Source of the DNA: Lutibacter sp.
Lineage (GTDB): Bacteria > Bacteroidota > Bacteroidia > Flavobacteriales > Flavobacteriaceae
DNA length: 64,000 nt
Assembly: GCF_016342705.1 (NCBI RefSeq)
Contig: NZ_JAEINV010000014.1
Coordinates: 1 to 64,000 of the forward strand
Direction: 5' to 3'
Positions 9,372 to 18,861 of the stretch are shown here, in pieces (within the stretch, counting starts at the first letter, position 1; every line of letters begins with the position of its first letter). A program made the position numbers and the translations under genes. Under the pieces are notes generated by a model. The model did no database searches. It was not told where the DNA came from and saw nothing but the letters and a program-made list of their open reading frames with translations.

Positions 9372-11570
9372 TTAATTAGCTACTTTGCTAATAAATTTTA
9401 TTCGCATTAAACGTAATTCATCTTCATCATAATCGCCATCAAATTCATCTAACGCATCTTGAATTCTATCACTTTCAGATTCCATAAAATAATCAAATAT
9501 TTCTTCTTGTTGATCTTCATCTAACAATTCATCAATACAGTAATCAATATTTAATTTAGTACCACTATATACTATACGCTGCATCTCTTCAATTAACTCA
9601 TTAAAAGCTAAACCTTTAGACTTCGCAATATCTTGCAACGGAATTTTTCTATCTGTATTTTGTATGATATATAACTTTAATCCAGAATTTTCACCCGTAC
9701 TTTTTACAATAAAATCATCGGGTCTTAGAATGTCATTTTCTTCAACATATTTTGCAATTAAATCAACAAAAGGTTTTCCAAATTTGGCTGCTTTTCCTTC
9801 ACCAACACCATAAATTCCTTTTAACTCATCTATAGTAATTGGATATTTTAATGCCATATCTTCTAACGAAGTTTCCTGAAAAACTGCATAAGGAGGTACT
9901 CCATTCTTTTTTGCAACAGATTTTTGTAATTCTTTTAATAATTTAATTAAAACTTCATCAGCAATTCCGCCACCTCCTTTGGTATTTAAAGCAATAGATG
10001 GATTGTCAGTTTCACTATAAATATGGTCTTCAGACATCATAAATGAACTTGATTTCTTTATAAAATCTAATCCTTTGTCTGTAATTTTTACAACACCGTA
10101 CTGCTCAATTTCCTTCCTAATAAAGCCTGCTACCAATGCTTGTCTCACCAAAGCCATCCAATATTTATCGTCATGATTTTTTCCAGAACCAAAAAATTCT
10201 TTTTCATCCGTTTTGTGAGACTTTAATAAGGCATTTACTTTTCCTATTAAAGTGTTTACCAACTCTTTAGACTTGTATTTCTGATTGGTATCTCTAACAA
10301 CTTCCAATAAGTTTACGAGTTCCATTTTTGCTTCTTTTTTTACTTTAGGATTTCTAACATTATCATCCATATTAGCACCTAAACCATGCACATCATCAAA
10401 TTCTTCACCAAAATAATGTAATAAATATTTACGGCGAGACATAGATGTTTCTGCATAACCAACAACTTCTTGCAACAATGCATTTCCAATTTCTTGTTCT
10501 GCAATTGGTTTGCCTGATAAGAATTTTTCTAATTTTTCAATATCTTTATATGCATAATACGCTAAACAATAGCCTTCTCCTCCATCTCTACCTGCTCTAC
10601 CAGTTTCTTGATAATAACTTTCTAAACTTTTAGGTATGTCATGATGTATTACAAACCGCACATCGGGTTTGTCAATTCCCATTCCAAAAGCAATAGTTGC
10701 TACAACCACATCAACATCTTCCATCAAAAACATGTCTTGATGTTTTGATCGTGTTTTTGCATCTAAACCCGCATGATATGGAACAGCTTTTATACCATTT
10801 ACTTGTAACAATTGAGCAATATCTTCTACTTTTTTTCTGCTTAAACAGTAAATAATTCCTGATTTTCCCTTGTGTTCATTTATAAAACGGATAATATCAG
10901 AATTAATATTGGTTGTTTTAGGACGCACATCGTAAAAAAGATTCGGTCTATTAAATGATGCTTTAAAAGTTTTAGCATCACTCATTCCCAACGTTTTTAA
11001 AATATCTTCTTGTACTTTTTGTGTAGCAGTTGCAGTTAAACCAATAATAGGAACATCATCAATTTTTTCAATAATTGTTCTTAAATTTCGGTATTCTGGT
11101 CTAAAATCGTGTCCCCATTCTGAGATACAATGCGCTTCATCAATTGCTACAAACGATATTTTTTGAGCTTTTAAAAATTCTATATATTCTTCTTTTATAA
11201 GCGATTCGGGAGCAACATATAGTAATTTTGTAATACCTTTTTCAATATCAGATTTTACAATATTTACTTCCGTTTTATTTAAAGAAGAGTTTAAAACGTG
11301 CGCAATGCCATACTCTGAAGAAATTCCTCTTATAGCATCTACCTGATTCTTCATTAATGCTATTAATGGTGAAACCACTATTGCTGTTCCTTCTTTTGCC
11401 AATGCAGGCAATTGATAACATAACGATTTCCCCCCTCCCGTTGGCATAATAACAAATGTATCATTGCCTTCCATTATACTTTTAATAACATCTTCTTGTA
11501 AACCTTTGAATTTATTAAATCCAAAATACTTTTTCAAAGCGCCGTGTAAATCAATTTCTTTGTTGTTCAT
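9372..11570 (-). CDS. recQ: RecQ family ATP-dependent DNA helicase
   Basis: This 3'-5' DNA helicase acts in recombination and fork repair. The 732 residues hold a Walker A motif (PTGGGKSLCYQLP), a DEAH box (AIDEAHCISEWGHDFRPEYR), helicase motif VI (YYQETGRAGRDG), a RecQ-C-terminal winged helix around 410-520 and an HRDC domain around 545-620. The C-terminus is acidic. The four cysteines that bind zinc after the helicase core in E. coli RecQ are absent: the region reads SMSRRKYLLHYFGEEF and then lacks a CxxC. The start at 11570 is supported by the domain boundary. Confidence 0.94.
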   Translation of the reverse strand: MNNKEIDLHGALKKYFGFNKFKGLQEDVIKSIMEGNDTFVIMPTGGGKSLCYQLPALAKEGTAIVVSPLIALMKNQVDAIRGISSEYGIAHVLNSSLNKTEVNIVKSDIEKGITKLLYVAPESLIKEEYIEFLKAQKISFVAIDEAHCISEWGHDFRPEYRNLRTIIEKIDDVPIIGLTATATQKVQEDILKTLGMSDAKTFKASFNRPNLFYDVRPKTTNINSDIIRFINEHKGKSGIIYCLSRKKVEDIAQLLQVNGIKAVPYHAGLDAKTRSKHQDMFLMEDVDVVVATIAFGMGIDKPDVRFVIHHDIPKSLESYYQETGRAGRDGGEGYCLAYYAYKDIEKLEKFLSGKPIAEQEIGNALLQEVVGYAETSMSRRKYLLHYFGEEFDDVHGLGANMDDNVRNPKVKKEAKMELVNLLEVVRDTNQKYKSKELVNTLIGKVNALLKSHKTDEKEFFGSGKNHDDKYWMALVRQALVAGFIRKEIEQYGVVKITDKGLDFIKKSSSFMMSEDHIYSETDNPSIALNTKGGGGIADEVLIKLLKELQKSVAKKNGVPPYAVFQETSLEDMALKYPITIDELKGIYGVGEGKAAKFGKPFVDLIAKYVEENDILRPDDFIVKSTGENSGLKLYIIQNTDRKIPLQDIAKSKGLAFNELIEEMQRIVYSGTKLNIDYCIDELLDEDQQEEIFDYFMESESDRIQDALDEFDGDYDEDELRLMRIKFISKVAN

Positions 11571-11674
11571 TCTTATTTTTAAGTTATCTACTTACTTTAG
11601 CAATGCGCAAAGTAAATTTAACATATTACTTTTATTTTTTTTAACAGATTTCTATTTTACTAACTTAATTAATT

Positions 11675-11682
11675 TAATTTTG
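11675..11682 (+). promoter_or_regulatory. -7 box upstream of kdsD
   Basis: TAATTTTG fits TAnnTTTG. It lies about 50 bases upstream of the TTG start proposed for kdsD and outside the divergent recQ gene, which supports that start. Confidence 0.45.
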
Positions 11683-11730
11683 TTAGCTATTAAATATAAA
11701 ACAATTTTTTTAATTCAAAAACCTAAACTT

Positions 11731-12699
11731 TTGAAAAAAAATAAAAATACAATTTTACAAAATGCGCAGCAAACTATTTTAGCTGAATCTAACGCAATAG
11801 CAAATTTAGTTAATTTTTTAAATGAAGATTTTGAAAACGCTGTTAATTATATTCATAATTCTAAAGGAAGAGTTATTATTACGGGTATTGGTAAAAGTGG
11901 TTTAATTGCTACAAAAATTGTAGCTACATTTAATTCTACCGGAACTCCTGCTATATACATGCATGCGGCAGATGCTATTCATGGTGATTTAGGGACCATT
12001 CAAAAAAATGATGTGGTTATATGTATTTCAAAGAGTGGAAATACTCCAGAAATTAAAGTGTTAGTACCATTTATTAAAAATTATGGTAACAAAATAATTG
12101 CAATAACAGGAAATACGGAATCATTTTTAGGGAAGAATGCCGATTTTTGTTTAAATGCATATGTTGAAAAAGAAGCATGCCCAAATAATTTAGCGCCAAC
12201 ATCAAGCACTACTGCGCAATTAGTTATTGGTGATGCTCTGGCTGTTTGCTTATTAGATATGAATCATTTTTCAAATGAAGATTTTGCAAAATACCATCCT
12301 GGTGGTGCATTAGGTAAAAAATTATATTTACGTGTAAGCGATTTAATTAGTAAAAATGAAGTACCAATGGTTACATCTACAACTTTAATTAAAGATGTTA
12401 TTATTGAAATATCTAAAAAACGTTTAGGAACTACTGCTGTAGTTGAAAATGAAAAACTTATTGGAATTATTACGGATGGAGATTTAAGACGCATGTTAAA
12501 AGATAATTCCGATATTAGCCAACTAGTAGCTAAAGATATTATGAGTTTAAACCCAAAAACAATTTCTATTGAAGCCATGGCTATTGAAGCCCTTGAAGCA
12601 ATGGAAAATAGCAATATTACACAAATATTAGCTGTTGACAATACTAAGTATGTTGGTGTTGTTCACTTACATGATTTATTAAAAGAAGGAATATTTTAG
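11731..12699 (+). CDS. kdsD: D-arabinose-5-phosphate isomerase, KpsF/GutQ/KdsD family
   Basis: This enzyme converts ribulose-5-phosphate to arabinose-5-phosphate, the first step of Kdo synthesis for LPS. The protein has an N-terminal SIS domain (GIGKSGLIATKIVATFNSTGTPAIYMHAAD is its core; see also SKSGNTPEI) and two C-terminal CBS domains from about residue 200. The open frame extends back to 11464 inside recQ, which is implausible. The TTG at 11731 gives 322 residues, the family length, and begins at the usual KKNK start of clade homologues. tatC follows after one base. Confidence 0.88.
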   Translation: MKKNKNTILQNAQQTILAESNAIANLVNFLNEDFENAVNYIHNSKGRVIITGIGKSGLIATKIVATFNSTGTPAIYMHAADAIHGDLGTIQKNDVVICISKSGNTPEIKVLVPFIKNYGNKIIAITGNTESFLGKNADFCLNAYVEKEACPNNLAPTSSTTAQLVIGDALAVCLLDMNHFSNEDFAKYHPGGALGKKLYLRVSDLISKNEVPMVTSTTLIKDVIIEISKKRLGTTAVVENEKLIGIITDGDLRRMLKDNSDISQLVAKDIMSLNPKTISIEAMAIEALEAMENSNITQILAVDNTKYVGVVHLHDLLKEGIF

Positions 12700-12700
12700 T

Positions 12701-13516
12701 ATGGCAAAAGAGTTAAAGGACATGTCTTTTTTAGACCATGTTGAAGAATTAAGATGGCATTTGGTAAGATCATCATTAGCAATAATGATATTAGCTACTG
12801 TTGCCTTTTTTTTTAAGGATTTAATTTTCAATCAAATATTATTTGCTCCAAAAGATCCAAATTTTATTACGTATCGTTTTTTCTGTAAAGTATCACAGTT
12901 TTTTGGAACTGATGGTTTATGCATTACAGAAATGCCGTTTACTTTTCAAAGTTTGGCCATGGGAGAACAATTTAATGTACATATTTGGACATCGGTTACG
13001 GTTGGTTTCATCATAGCTTTTCCTTTTATTATATGGGAATTTTGGAAATTTATTAGCCCTGCTTTGTACGAAAATGAACGTAAAAACGCTCGAAGTTTTA
13101 TCATAATTTCATCCTTTTTATTCTTTGTGGGAGTATTATTTGGTTATTATGTGGTAACACCTCTTTCTGTTAATTTTTTAGGAAATTATTCTATAAGTGA
13201 TTTGGTGGAACGAAATATTAAAATTGATTCCTATATATCCTTAGTTCGTTCTTCCTTATTAGCGTGCGGGCTGGTTTTTGAATTACCAATTATTATGTAC
13301 TTTTTAACAAAAATTGGTTTAGTTACACCAACTTTCTTAAAAAAATATAGAAAACATGCACTCGTTGTTGTATTAATTTTGGCTGCAGTAATAACACCAC
13401 CAGACGTTATTAGTCAAATTATTGTGGCTATTCCAATCCTATTATTATACGAAGTGAGTATCCTCATTTCAAAAATTGTTGTTAAACGTCAATTAAAAAG
13501 AGAAAAAAATGCCTAA
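12701..13516 (+). CDS. tatC: Twin-arginine translocase subunit TatC
   Basis: TatC is the integral membrane receptor of the Tat pathway for folded proteins. The 271 residues contain six TM helices and the family start (MSFLDHVEELRWHLVRS), in which the conserved Glu-Leu-Arg region binds twin-arginine signals. A Phe-Pro-rich loop (FPFIIWEFWKFISPALYENE) is also standard. The stop overlaps the next start by eight bases. No TatA gene is in the window. Confidence 0.95.
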   Translation: MAKELKDMSFLDHVEELRWHLVRSSLAIMILATVAFFFKDLIFNQILFAPKDPNFITYRFFCKVSQFFGTDGLCITEMPFTFQSLAMGEQFNVHIWTSVTVGFIIAFPFIIWEFWKFISPALYENERKNARSFIIISSFLFFVGVLFGYYVVTPLSVNFLGNYSISDLVERNIKIDSYISLVRSSLLACGLVFELPIIMYFLTKIGLVTPTFLKKYRKHALVVVLILAAVITPPDVISQIIVAIPILLLYEVSILISKIVVKRQLKREKNA

Positions 13517-13856
13517 TCAAATAGAAGAGTTTAATGCATATCGCAAAAAAATGAATGAAAAAATTTTGGGCGATGACAATAAAGTAATCAAACGAATTTT
13601 TAATTTAGATACCAATGCCTATGCAAAAGGTCATTTAGATGTAAAAACCAAAGAATTGTTAGGCTTAGTGGCATCAGCCGTTTTAAGATGTGATGATTGT
13701 GTTAAATATCATTTAGAAACTTGTTATAAGGAAGGAGCTACAAAACAGGAAGTTATGGAAACATTATCTATTGCTACATTAGTTGGAGGAACTATTGTAA
13801 TTCCTCACCTAAGAAGAGCTTATGAATTTTGGGAAGAATTAGAAAACCAAAAATAG
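13509..13856 (+). CDS. Carboxymuconolactone decarboxylase family protein (AhpD-like)
   Basis: This 115-residue protein has the AhpD/CMD fold. The motif CDDCVKYH supplies a CxxC pair and the nearby His of a peroxidase/disulfide reductase centre, which suggests a thiol-redox role rather than true decarboxylation. It overlaps tatC by eight bases and precedes lptB, a neighbourhood common in Flavobacteriaceae. The exact substrate is unknown. Confidence 0.85.
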   Translation: MPNQIEEFNAYRKKMNEKILGDDNKVIKRIFNLDTNAYAKGHLDVKTKELLGLVASAVLRCDDCVKYHLETCYKEGATKQEVMETLSIATLVGGTIVIPHLRRAYEFWEELENQK

Positions 13857-13898
13857 GAACGTAATTTTAAAAAATAAAACATAAACATTTCAACAAAA

Positions 13899-14633
13899 AT
13901 GATTTTAAGAGCTGAAAATATAAAAAAGAAATACGGAAGTAGGTATGTTGTAAAAGGCATTTCATTAGAAGTAAAACAAGGTGAAATTGTGGGATTATTA
14001 GGTCCAAATGGTGCTGGAAAAACAACTTCGTTTTACATGATTGTTGGAATGATAAAGCCTAATGAAGGCAAGATTTTTTTAGATGATCAGGATATTACTA
14101 ATTTTCCAATGTATAAAAGAGCCCAAGAAGGTGTGGGATATTTGGCTCAGGAAGCATCTGTTTTTAGAAAACTTTCTGTGGAAGATAATATTATGTCTGT
14201 ATTAGAATTTACAGATTTATCTAAACAAGCACAAAAAGAAAAATTAGAATCTTTAATAGCTGAATTTAGTTTAGGACATGTACGTAAAAACAGAGGTGAT
14301 TTATTGTCTGGTGGGGAACGAAGAAGAACAGAAATTGCACGTGCATTAGCATCTGATCCAAAATTTATTTTATTAGATGAACCTTTTGCAGGAGTTGACC
14401 CAATTGCTGTAGAAGATATACAAAGTATTGTAGCACATTTAAAAGATAGAAATATTGGTATTTTAATTACAGACCATAACGTGCAAGAAACGTTGGCAAT
14501 TACAGACAAAACATATTTAATGTTTGAAGGTGGAATTTTAAAAGAAGGAACTCCACAAGAACTTGCTGAAGATGAAACTGTTAGACGAGTTTATTTAGGA
14601 AAAGACTTTGAGCTTAAAAAGAGAAAATTCTAG
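13899..14633 (+). CDS. lptB: LPS export ABC transporter ATP-binding protein LptB
   Basis: This cytoplasmic ATPase powers LPS extraction from the inner membrane (LptB2FG). The 244 residues show a Walker A motif ([10 protein letters not shown]), a Q-loop ([17 protein letters not shown]), the ABC signature LSGGERRR, Walker B ([12 protein letters not shown]) and the switch His (TDHN). The LptB-specific tail (YLGKDF) is present. The position beside kdsD fits a shared link to LPS. Confidence 0.95.
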   Translation: MILRAENIKKKYGSRYVVKGISLEVKQGEIVGLLGPNGAGKTTSFYMIVGMIKPNEGKIFLDDQDITNFPMYKRAQEGVGYLAQEASVFRKLSVEDNIMSVLEFTDLSKQAQKEKLESLIAEFSLGHVRKNRGDLLSGGERRRTEIARALASDPKFILLDEPFAGVDPIAVEDIQSIVAHLKDRNIGILITDHNVQETLAITDKTYLMFEGGILKEGTPQELAEDETVRRVYLGKDFELKKRKF

Positions 14634-14645
14634 CTTTTTCTTACC

Positions 14646-15560
14646 ATGAAATACAACAAAGTATTTAAAAAAGTAAATGAGCAACTTGTTGATTTTGAAA
14701 ATTTAGGGAATGTTGCTTCTTATATTCCAGAATTGAGTTGTGTTGATAATTCAAAATTTGGTGTACACTTAACTACTATTGCAAACAAACATTTTAATTT
14801 TGGTGATGCCGATGAAAAATTTTCGATTCAAAGTATTTCAAAAGTAGTATCATTAACTTTAGCCTATAAAATTGAAGGAGAGAATTTATGGAAACGCGTT
14901 GGTGTTGAACCTTCAGGAACTCCTTTTAATTCATTAGTGCAATTAGAGCACGATTTAGGAATTCCAAGAAATCCGCTCATAAACGCGGGAGCACTAGTTA
15001 TTTGCGATATTTTGGTGAGTCACTTAAACAACCCAAAAGAAGATTTTATTGCTTTTATCAGAAAAATTTCTGGCATCCCAACTATTGATTTTTGTAGTAG
15101 AATAGCAGATTCAGAAAAATCTGTGGGTTACAAAAATGCCGCCTTAATTAATTTAATGAAATCCTTCGGAAATATTAAAAATGATATTGATGTTGTCCTA
15201 GATTTTTATTTTAACCTTTGCTCTATTGAAATGACTTGCAAAGAGTTATCTCAAACTTTTTTATTTTTAGCCAATTATGGTGTTTGTCCGTTTTCAAAAG
15301 AAATAATTCTAAACAGAAGTAAATCTAAACGTATTAACGCAATAATGCAGTTATGTGGTTTTTATGATGAAGCGGGCGATTTTTCTTTCAAAGTAGGTTT
15401 GCCTGGCAAAAGTGGTGTTGGAGGTGGTATTGTTGCTATTCACCCCAACAAATACTGCATAGCCGTTTGGAGTCCTAAATTAAATGAAAAAGGAAATTCT
15501 TATAAAGGCATTAAATTTTTAGAGCTTTTTACTTCAGAAACCGAAGTCTCTATTTTTTAA
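14646..15560 (+). CDS. glsA: Glutaminase
   Basis: This enzyme hydrolyses L-glutamine to glutamate and ammonia. The 304 residues match the serine-dependent beta-lactamase-like glutaminase family: the catalytic Ser-Lys pair is in FSIQSISKVVSL, and further conserved stretches are NAGALV, the middle Tyr region (ANYGVCPF) and GLPGKSGVGGGI. There are no ankyrin or STAS extensions. It starts 12 bases after lptB. Confidence 0.93.
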   Translation: MKYNKVFKKVNEQLVDFENLGNVASYIPELSCVDNSKFGVHLTTIANKHFNFGDADEKFSIQSISKVVSLTLAYKIEGENLWKRVGVEPSGTPFNSLVQLEHDLGIPRNPLINAGALVICDILVSHLNNPKEDFIAFIRKISGIPTIDFCSRIADSEKSVGYKNAALINLMKSFGNIKNDIDVVLDFYFNLCSIEMTCKELSQTFLFLANYGVCPFSKEIILNRSKSKRINAIMQLCGFYDEAGDFSFKVGLPGKSGVGGGIVAIHPNKYCIAVWSPKLNEKGNSYKGIKFLELFTSETEVSIF

Positions 15561-15582
15561 ATCAATATGTATTAAAATCACT

Positions 15583-15951
15583 ATGAAATCAGTTGTAACA
15601 ATTGTACTGCTTATTTTGTCGAATACTTTTATGACACTAGCTTGGTATGGACATTTAAAATTTGCTGAATGGAAATGGTTTAATAAACTGGGCTTAATTG
15701 CCATTGTGCTTATTAGTTGGGGAATTGCTTTTTTTGAATATTGTTTTCAAGTGCCCGCGAATAAAATTGGTTTTAAAGGCAACGGCGGATCTTTTTCGTT
15801 AATTCAATTAAAAGTTATTCAGGAAGTAATTACATTGGTGATTTTTGTGATTTTCACCATCCTTGTTTTTAAAAAGGAAACTTTTAGGGTAAACCATGCA
15901 ATAGGTTTTGTATTTTTAATTTTAGCTGTTTATTTTATTTTTAAAAAGTAA
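15583..15951 (+). CDS. DUF486 family membrane protein
   Basis: This 122-residue protein has four predicted TM helices and resembles the DUF486 family, which is related to small multidrug/DMT transporters. The conserved features seen are NTFMTLAWYGHLKF near the start, FEYCFQVPANKIG and a C-terminal hydrophobic helix. The function is unknown. The gene lies 22 bases after glsA and directly abuts the convergent pssA gene. Confidence 0.8.
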   Translation: MKSVVTIVLLILSNTFMTLAWYGHLKFAEWKWFNKLGLIAIVLISWGIAFFEYCFQVPANKIGFKGNGGSFSLIQLKVIQEVITLVIFVIFTILVFKKETFRVNHAIGFVFLILAVYFIFKK

Positions 15952-16692
15952 TTACAACTTATTTTCTTTATAAAACAACGATAAAAATATATATAATAAA
16001 ATAACTATCGGAATTGCAATAAACTGAAAAACAGCAACTAACAAAACAGTGACTGCTACAAAAATAAATTTTATTTTATTATCTTTCCAAGTATATTTTT
16101 TAAATTTTAATGAAAATAATGGTATTTCTGCATTCATTAAAAAACTTAAAATTAGTGTTACAGCAACCAAAACCCATTTATTTTCAATTACTGATACGGC
16201 AAAATCAAAAGAGCTAAATTCTAAAATTAATGGTAACGATAAAACTACCAATGATGCCGCTGGTGTTGGTAAGCCAATAAATGAACTTGTTTGGCGTACA
16301 TCAATATTAAATTTTGCCAACCTATACGCTGCGGCTAATGTAATTAGCAAACCAACATAAGGTAAAAATTCAATTTTTTGAGATTCCCAAGAAATAATTG
16401 CTGTATTAAAAATTTCAAGCGTATTTTTTGTTTTTAACAATTGAAACATGACTATTCCGGGTACTACTCCACTTGTTACTACATCAGCCAATGAATCTAA
16501 TTGTTTACCTAATTCTCCTTGAACATTCAATAATCTAGCTGCAAAACCATCAAAAAAATCGAAAAATATCCCTAAAAACACTAAATATGCTGCTAAAACT
16601 AATTCACCTTGCACCGCAAAAATAACAGCTATAGTGCCTGATAATAAGTTTAATAAGGTTAAAATATTTGGAATCGATTTTTTAATATTCAT
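15952..16692 (-). CDS. pssA: CDP-diacylglycerol-serine O-phosphatidyltransferase
   Basis: This membrane enzyme makes phosphatidylserine, the precursor of phosphatidylethanolamine. The CDP-alcohol phosphatidyltransferase signature DG-x2-AR-x8-G-x3-D-x3-D is complete in FFDGFAARLLNVQGELGKQL plus DSLAD. The 246 residues with about six to eight TM helices fit the class II (Bacillus-like) enzyme. It ends one base from the convergent DUF486 gene, with no terminator between. Confidence 0.92.
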   Translation of the reverse strand: MNIKKSIPNILTLLNLLSGTIAVIFAVQGELVLAAYLVFLGIFFDFFDGFAARLLNVQGELGKQLDSLADVVTSGVVPGIVMFQLLKTKNTLEIFNTAIISWESQKIEFLPYVGLLITLAAAYRLAKFNIDVRQTSSFIGLPTPAASLVVLSLPLILEFSSFDFAVSVIENKWVLVAVTLILSFLMNAEIPLFSLKFKKYTWKDNKIKFIFVAVTVLLVAVFQFIAIPIVILLYIFLSLFYKENKL

Positions 16693-16769
16693 TAGTTTTT
16701 GTTTCTGGTAAATTTAATAAACTATTTTTTAGTTAGATTTATTTATATTTATTTTTTAAAAAAATAGCA

Positions 16770-17735
16770 ATGCCACTCATTAATTCAACATATCAACCTT
16801 CATTTTTATTTAAAAATGCACATTTAAATACAGCCTATAAAACGTTATTTTATAAGATTAATAACCACTACAAAAGGACAAGGATTATTACGCCTGATAA
16901 CGATTTTTTGGATTTAGATTTCTCTTGTGTAGGCTCAGATACGCTTGTAATTGCATCGCATGGTTTAGAAGGAAGTTCAAAATCTAAATACATACTTTCA
17001 TTAGTTAATTTTTTAAATTCTAAAGATATAGATGCTGTTGCCGTAAATTTTAGAGGTTGTAGCGGTGAAGATAATAACCATGTTTATTCCTATAATAGTG
17101 GAAAAACTGATGACCTAAATACTATTATTAATTATATATCAAGCAATTTCAATTATAAAAACATAGTGTTGGTTGGTTATAGTATGGGTGGAAATATTAC
17201 GCTTAAATATTTGGGAGAAAGTACACTACTCCCTGCAGAAATAAAAGGAGCGATTACTATTTCTGTACCTACAGATTTAGAAGGATCGTCAAACGCACTG
17301 TCTCTCTGGGAAAACAAAATTTACATACAACGTTTTTTAATCTCATTAATTAAAAAAAGCTTGGCAAAACAACAAAAGTTTCCAAATTCAACGTTGGATC
17401 CTATCGCCATAAAAAATGCTAAAAATTTTATTGATTTTGACAATGCTGTAACAGCCCCATTATTTGGTTATAAAAACGCACAAGATTATTGGACCAAATG
17501 TAGTTCCAAACAATTTTTATCGGCTATACAAGTACCAACATTGCTTATTAACGCTTTAGATGATACTTTTTTATCTGAAAGTTGTTTTCCTTTTAAAGAA
17601 GCAACAGAAAATAAGCGTCTTTATCTTGAAACACCAAAATATGGTGGTCATGTTGGTTTTAATTCTCATATTGGGAAAAGCGATAAACTTTGGAGCGAAA
17701 ACCGAGTTTTAGAATTTATTCAACATATAATTTGA
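16770..17735 (+). CDS. YheT-family alpha/beta hydrolase
   Basis: This 321-residue hydrolase belongs to the AB-hydrolase-4 (YheT/ABHD1-like) group. The oxyanion region is SHGLEGSSKSKY, the nucleophile elbow is GYSMGGN, and the C-terminal part holds the acid (ALDDTF) and the catalytic His (GGHVGF). These enzymes are thought to be esterases or lipases; the natural substrate is unknown. It is divergent from pssA and appears monocistronic. Confidence 0.88.
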   Translation: MPLINSTYQPSFLFKNAHLNTAYKTLFYKINNHYKRTRIITPDNDFLDLDFSCVGSDTLVIASHGLEGSSKSKYILSLVNFLNSKDIDAVAVNFRGCSGEDNNHVYSYNSGKTDDLNTIINYISSNFNYKNIVLVGYSMGGNITLKYLGESTLLPAEIKGAITISVPTDLEGSSNALSLWENKIYIQRFLISLIKKSLAKQQKFPNSTLDPIAIKNAKNFIDFDNAVTAPLFGYKNAQDYWTKCSSKQFLSAIQVPTLLINALDDTFLSESCFPFKEATENKRLYLETPKYGGHVGFNSHIGKSDKLWSENRVLEFIQHII

Positions 17736-17792
17736 TTATTTTAAATGGAATCTTACAAAGTTTTTTTACATTCGCTTTAAAATTTATATTTC

Positions 17793-18857
17793 TTGAAAAA
17801 AAGTTTATTTCTTGCACTCTTCATTTCACAACTAGCTTTTAACCAATCTGTTAGAAAATATTCTAACGAATTTTTAAATATTGGGGTGGATGCAGCTGCT
17901 TTTGGGATGAGTAAAGCTGTTGTTGCAACAAGTAATGATGTAAACTCCATTTATTGGAATCCTTCAGGTTTAATTGGAATTAAAGATTACCAAGGCTCTA
18001 TAATGCATGCGGAATATTTTGCCGGAATTGCAAAATATGATTATGCAGGTTTTGCAATGCCTATCGATGATAGAAGCGTTTTAGGAATCTCATTAATTAG
18101 ATTTGGAGTTGATGATATTTTAAACACTACAGAACTTATTGACAGCAATGGAAATATAGATTATAATAGAATAAGTTTATTTTCTGCCGCCGATTATGCT
18201 TTAAATTTTGCATATGCTAGAAGCTTGCCTGTAAAAGGCTTAAATGTTGGCTTTAATACAAAAATAGTTCGAAGAATTATTGGTGATTTTGCCACTTCTT
18301 GGGGCTTTGGATTTGACGCAGGAATTCAATTTGAAAGAAATAATTGGCAATTTGGAGTTATGGTAAGAGATATTACAACTACTTTTAATAGTTGGAGTAT
18401 TGATGCACAAGAATTTGAAAAAATAAAAAATTCCATTCCAGATCAAAACCAAGAATTACCAGAAACTACCGAATTAACACCTCCAAAAGCGCAAATTGGT
18501 GTTGCCAGAAAGTTTGAACTTTCTAGAGATTTTAAGTTGCTTTCGGAAATTGATTTAAATCTTCGTTTTGCTAAAACAAATGATATTATTTCTTCAGATT
18601 TTGTAAGTATTGATCCTGCTATTGGATTTCAGGCTGATTATTTAAATACGGTATTTTTGCGCGCAGGCATTGGAAACATTCAAAATGAATTACAATTTGA
18701 CAATAGTAAAGAGATTTCTTTTCAACCAAATTTTGGTGTTGGTTTTAAATATAAAGGAATTCAAATAGATTATGCCTTAACAAACATTGCTAGCATTGGA
18801 AATGCCTTATATTCAAATGTTTTTTCCATAAAATTAGATGTTGATTATTTCAGATAA
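17793..18857 (+). CDS. PorV2-like type IX secretion outer-membrane protein
   Basis: The 354-residue protein starts (TTG) with a signal peptide, MKKSLFLALFISQLAFNQS. It shows the PorV/PorQ pattern of a FadL-like beta-barrel: the N-terminal ISVGVDAAAFGM-type segment (here NIGVDAAAFGMSKAVVA), the VNSIYWNPSGL motif and alternating beta strands to the end. PorV proteins act as shuttle or anchor in type IX secretion; the PorV2 paralogue's exact role is not settled. The DUF4105 gene follows after four bases and is probably co-transcribed. Confidence 0.8.
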   Translation: MKKSLFLALFISQLAFNQSVRKYSNEFLNIGVDAAAFGMSKAVVATSNDVNSIYWNPSGLIGIKDYQGSIMHAEYFAGIAKYDYAGFAMPIDDRSVLGISLIRFGVDDILNTTELIDSNGNIDYNRISLFSAADYALNFAYARSLPVKGLNVGFNTKIVRRIIGDFATSWGFGFDAGIQFERNNWQFGVMVRDITTTFNSWSIDAQEFEKIKNSIPDQNQELPETTELTPPKAQIGVARKFELSRDFKLLSEIDLNLRFAKTNDIISSDFVSIDPAIGFQADYLNTVFLRAGIGNIQNELQFDNSKEISFQPNFGVGFKYKGIQIDYALTNIASIGNALYSNVFSIKLDVDYFR

Positions 18858-18861
18858 GACT

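Noticed and set aside
11464-11730. The upstream part of the kdsD frame as coding
   Set aside because: It overlaps the recQ start by more than 100 bases and shows no SIS-domain sequence. Family length and a TAnnTTTG box at 11675 support the TTG at 11731.
13509-13856. True carboxymuconolactone decarboxylase of aromatic degradation
   Set aside because: The CxxC motif and the tatC-lptB neighbourhood fit an AhpD-like thiol protein; no aromatic-degradation genes are near.
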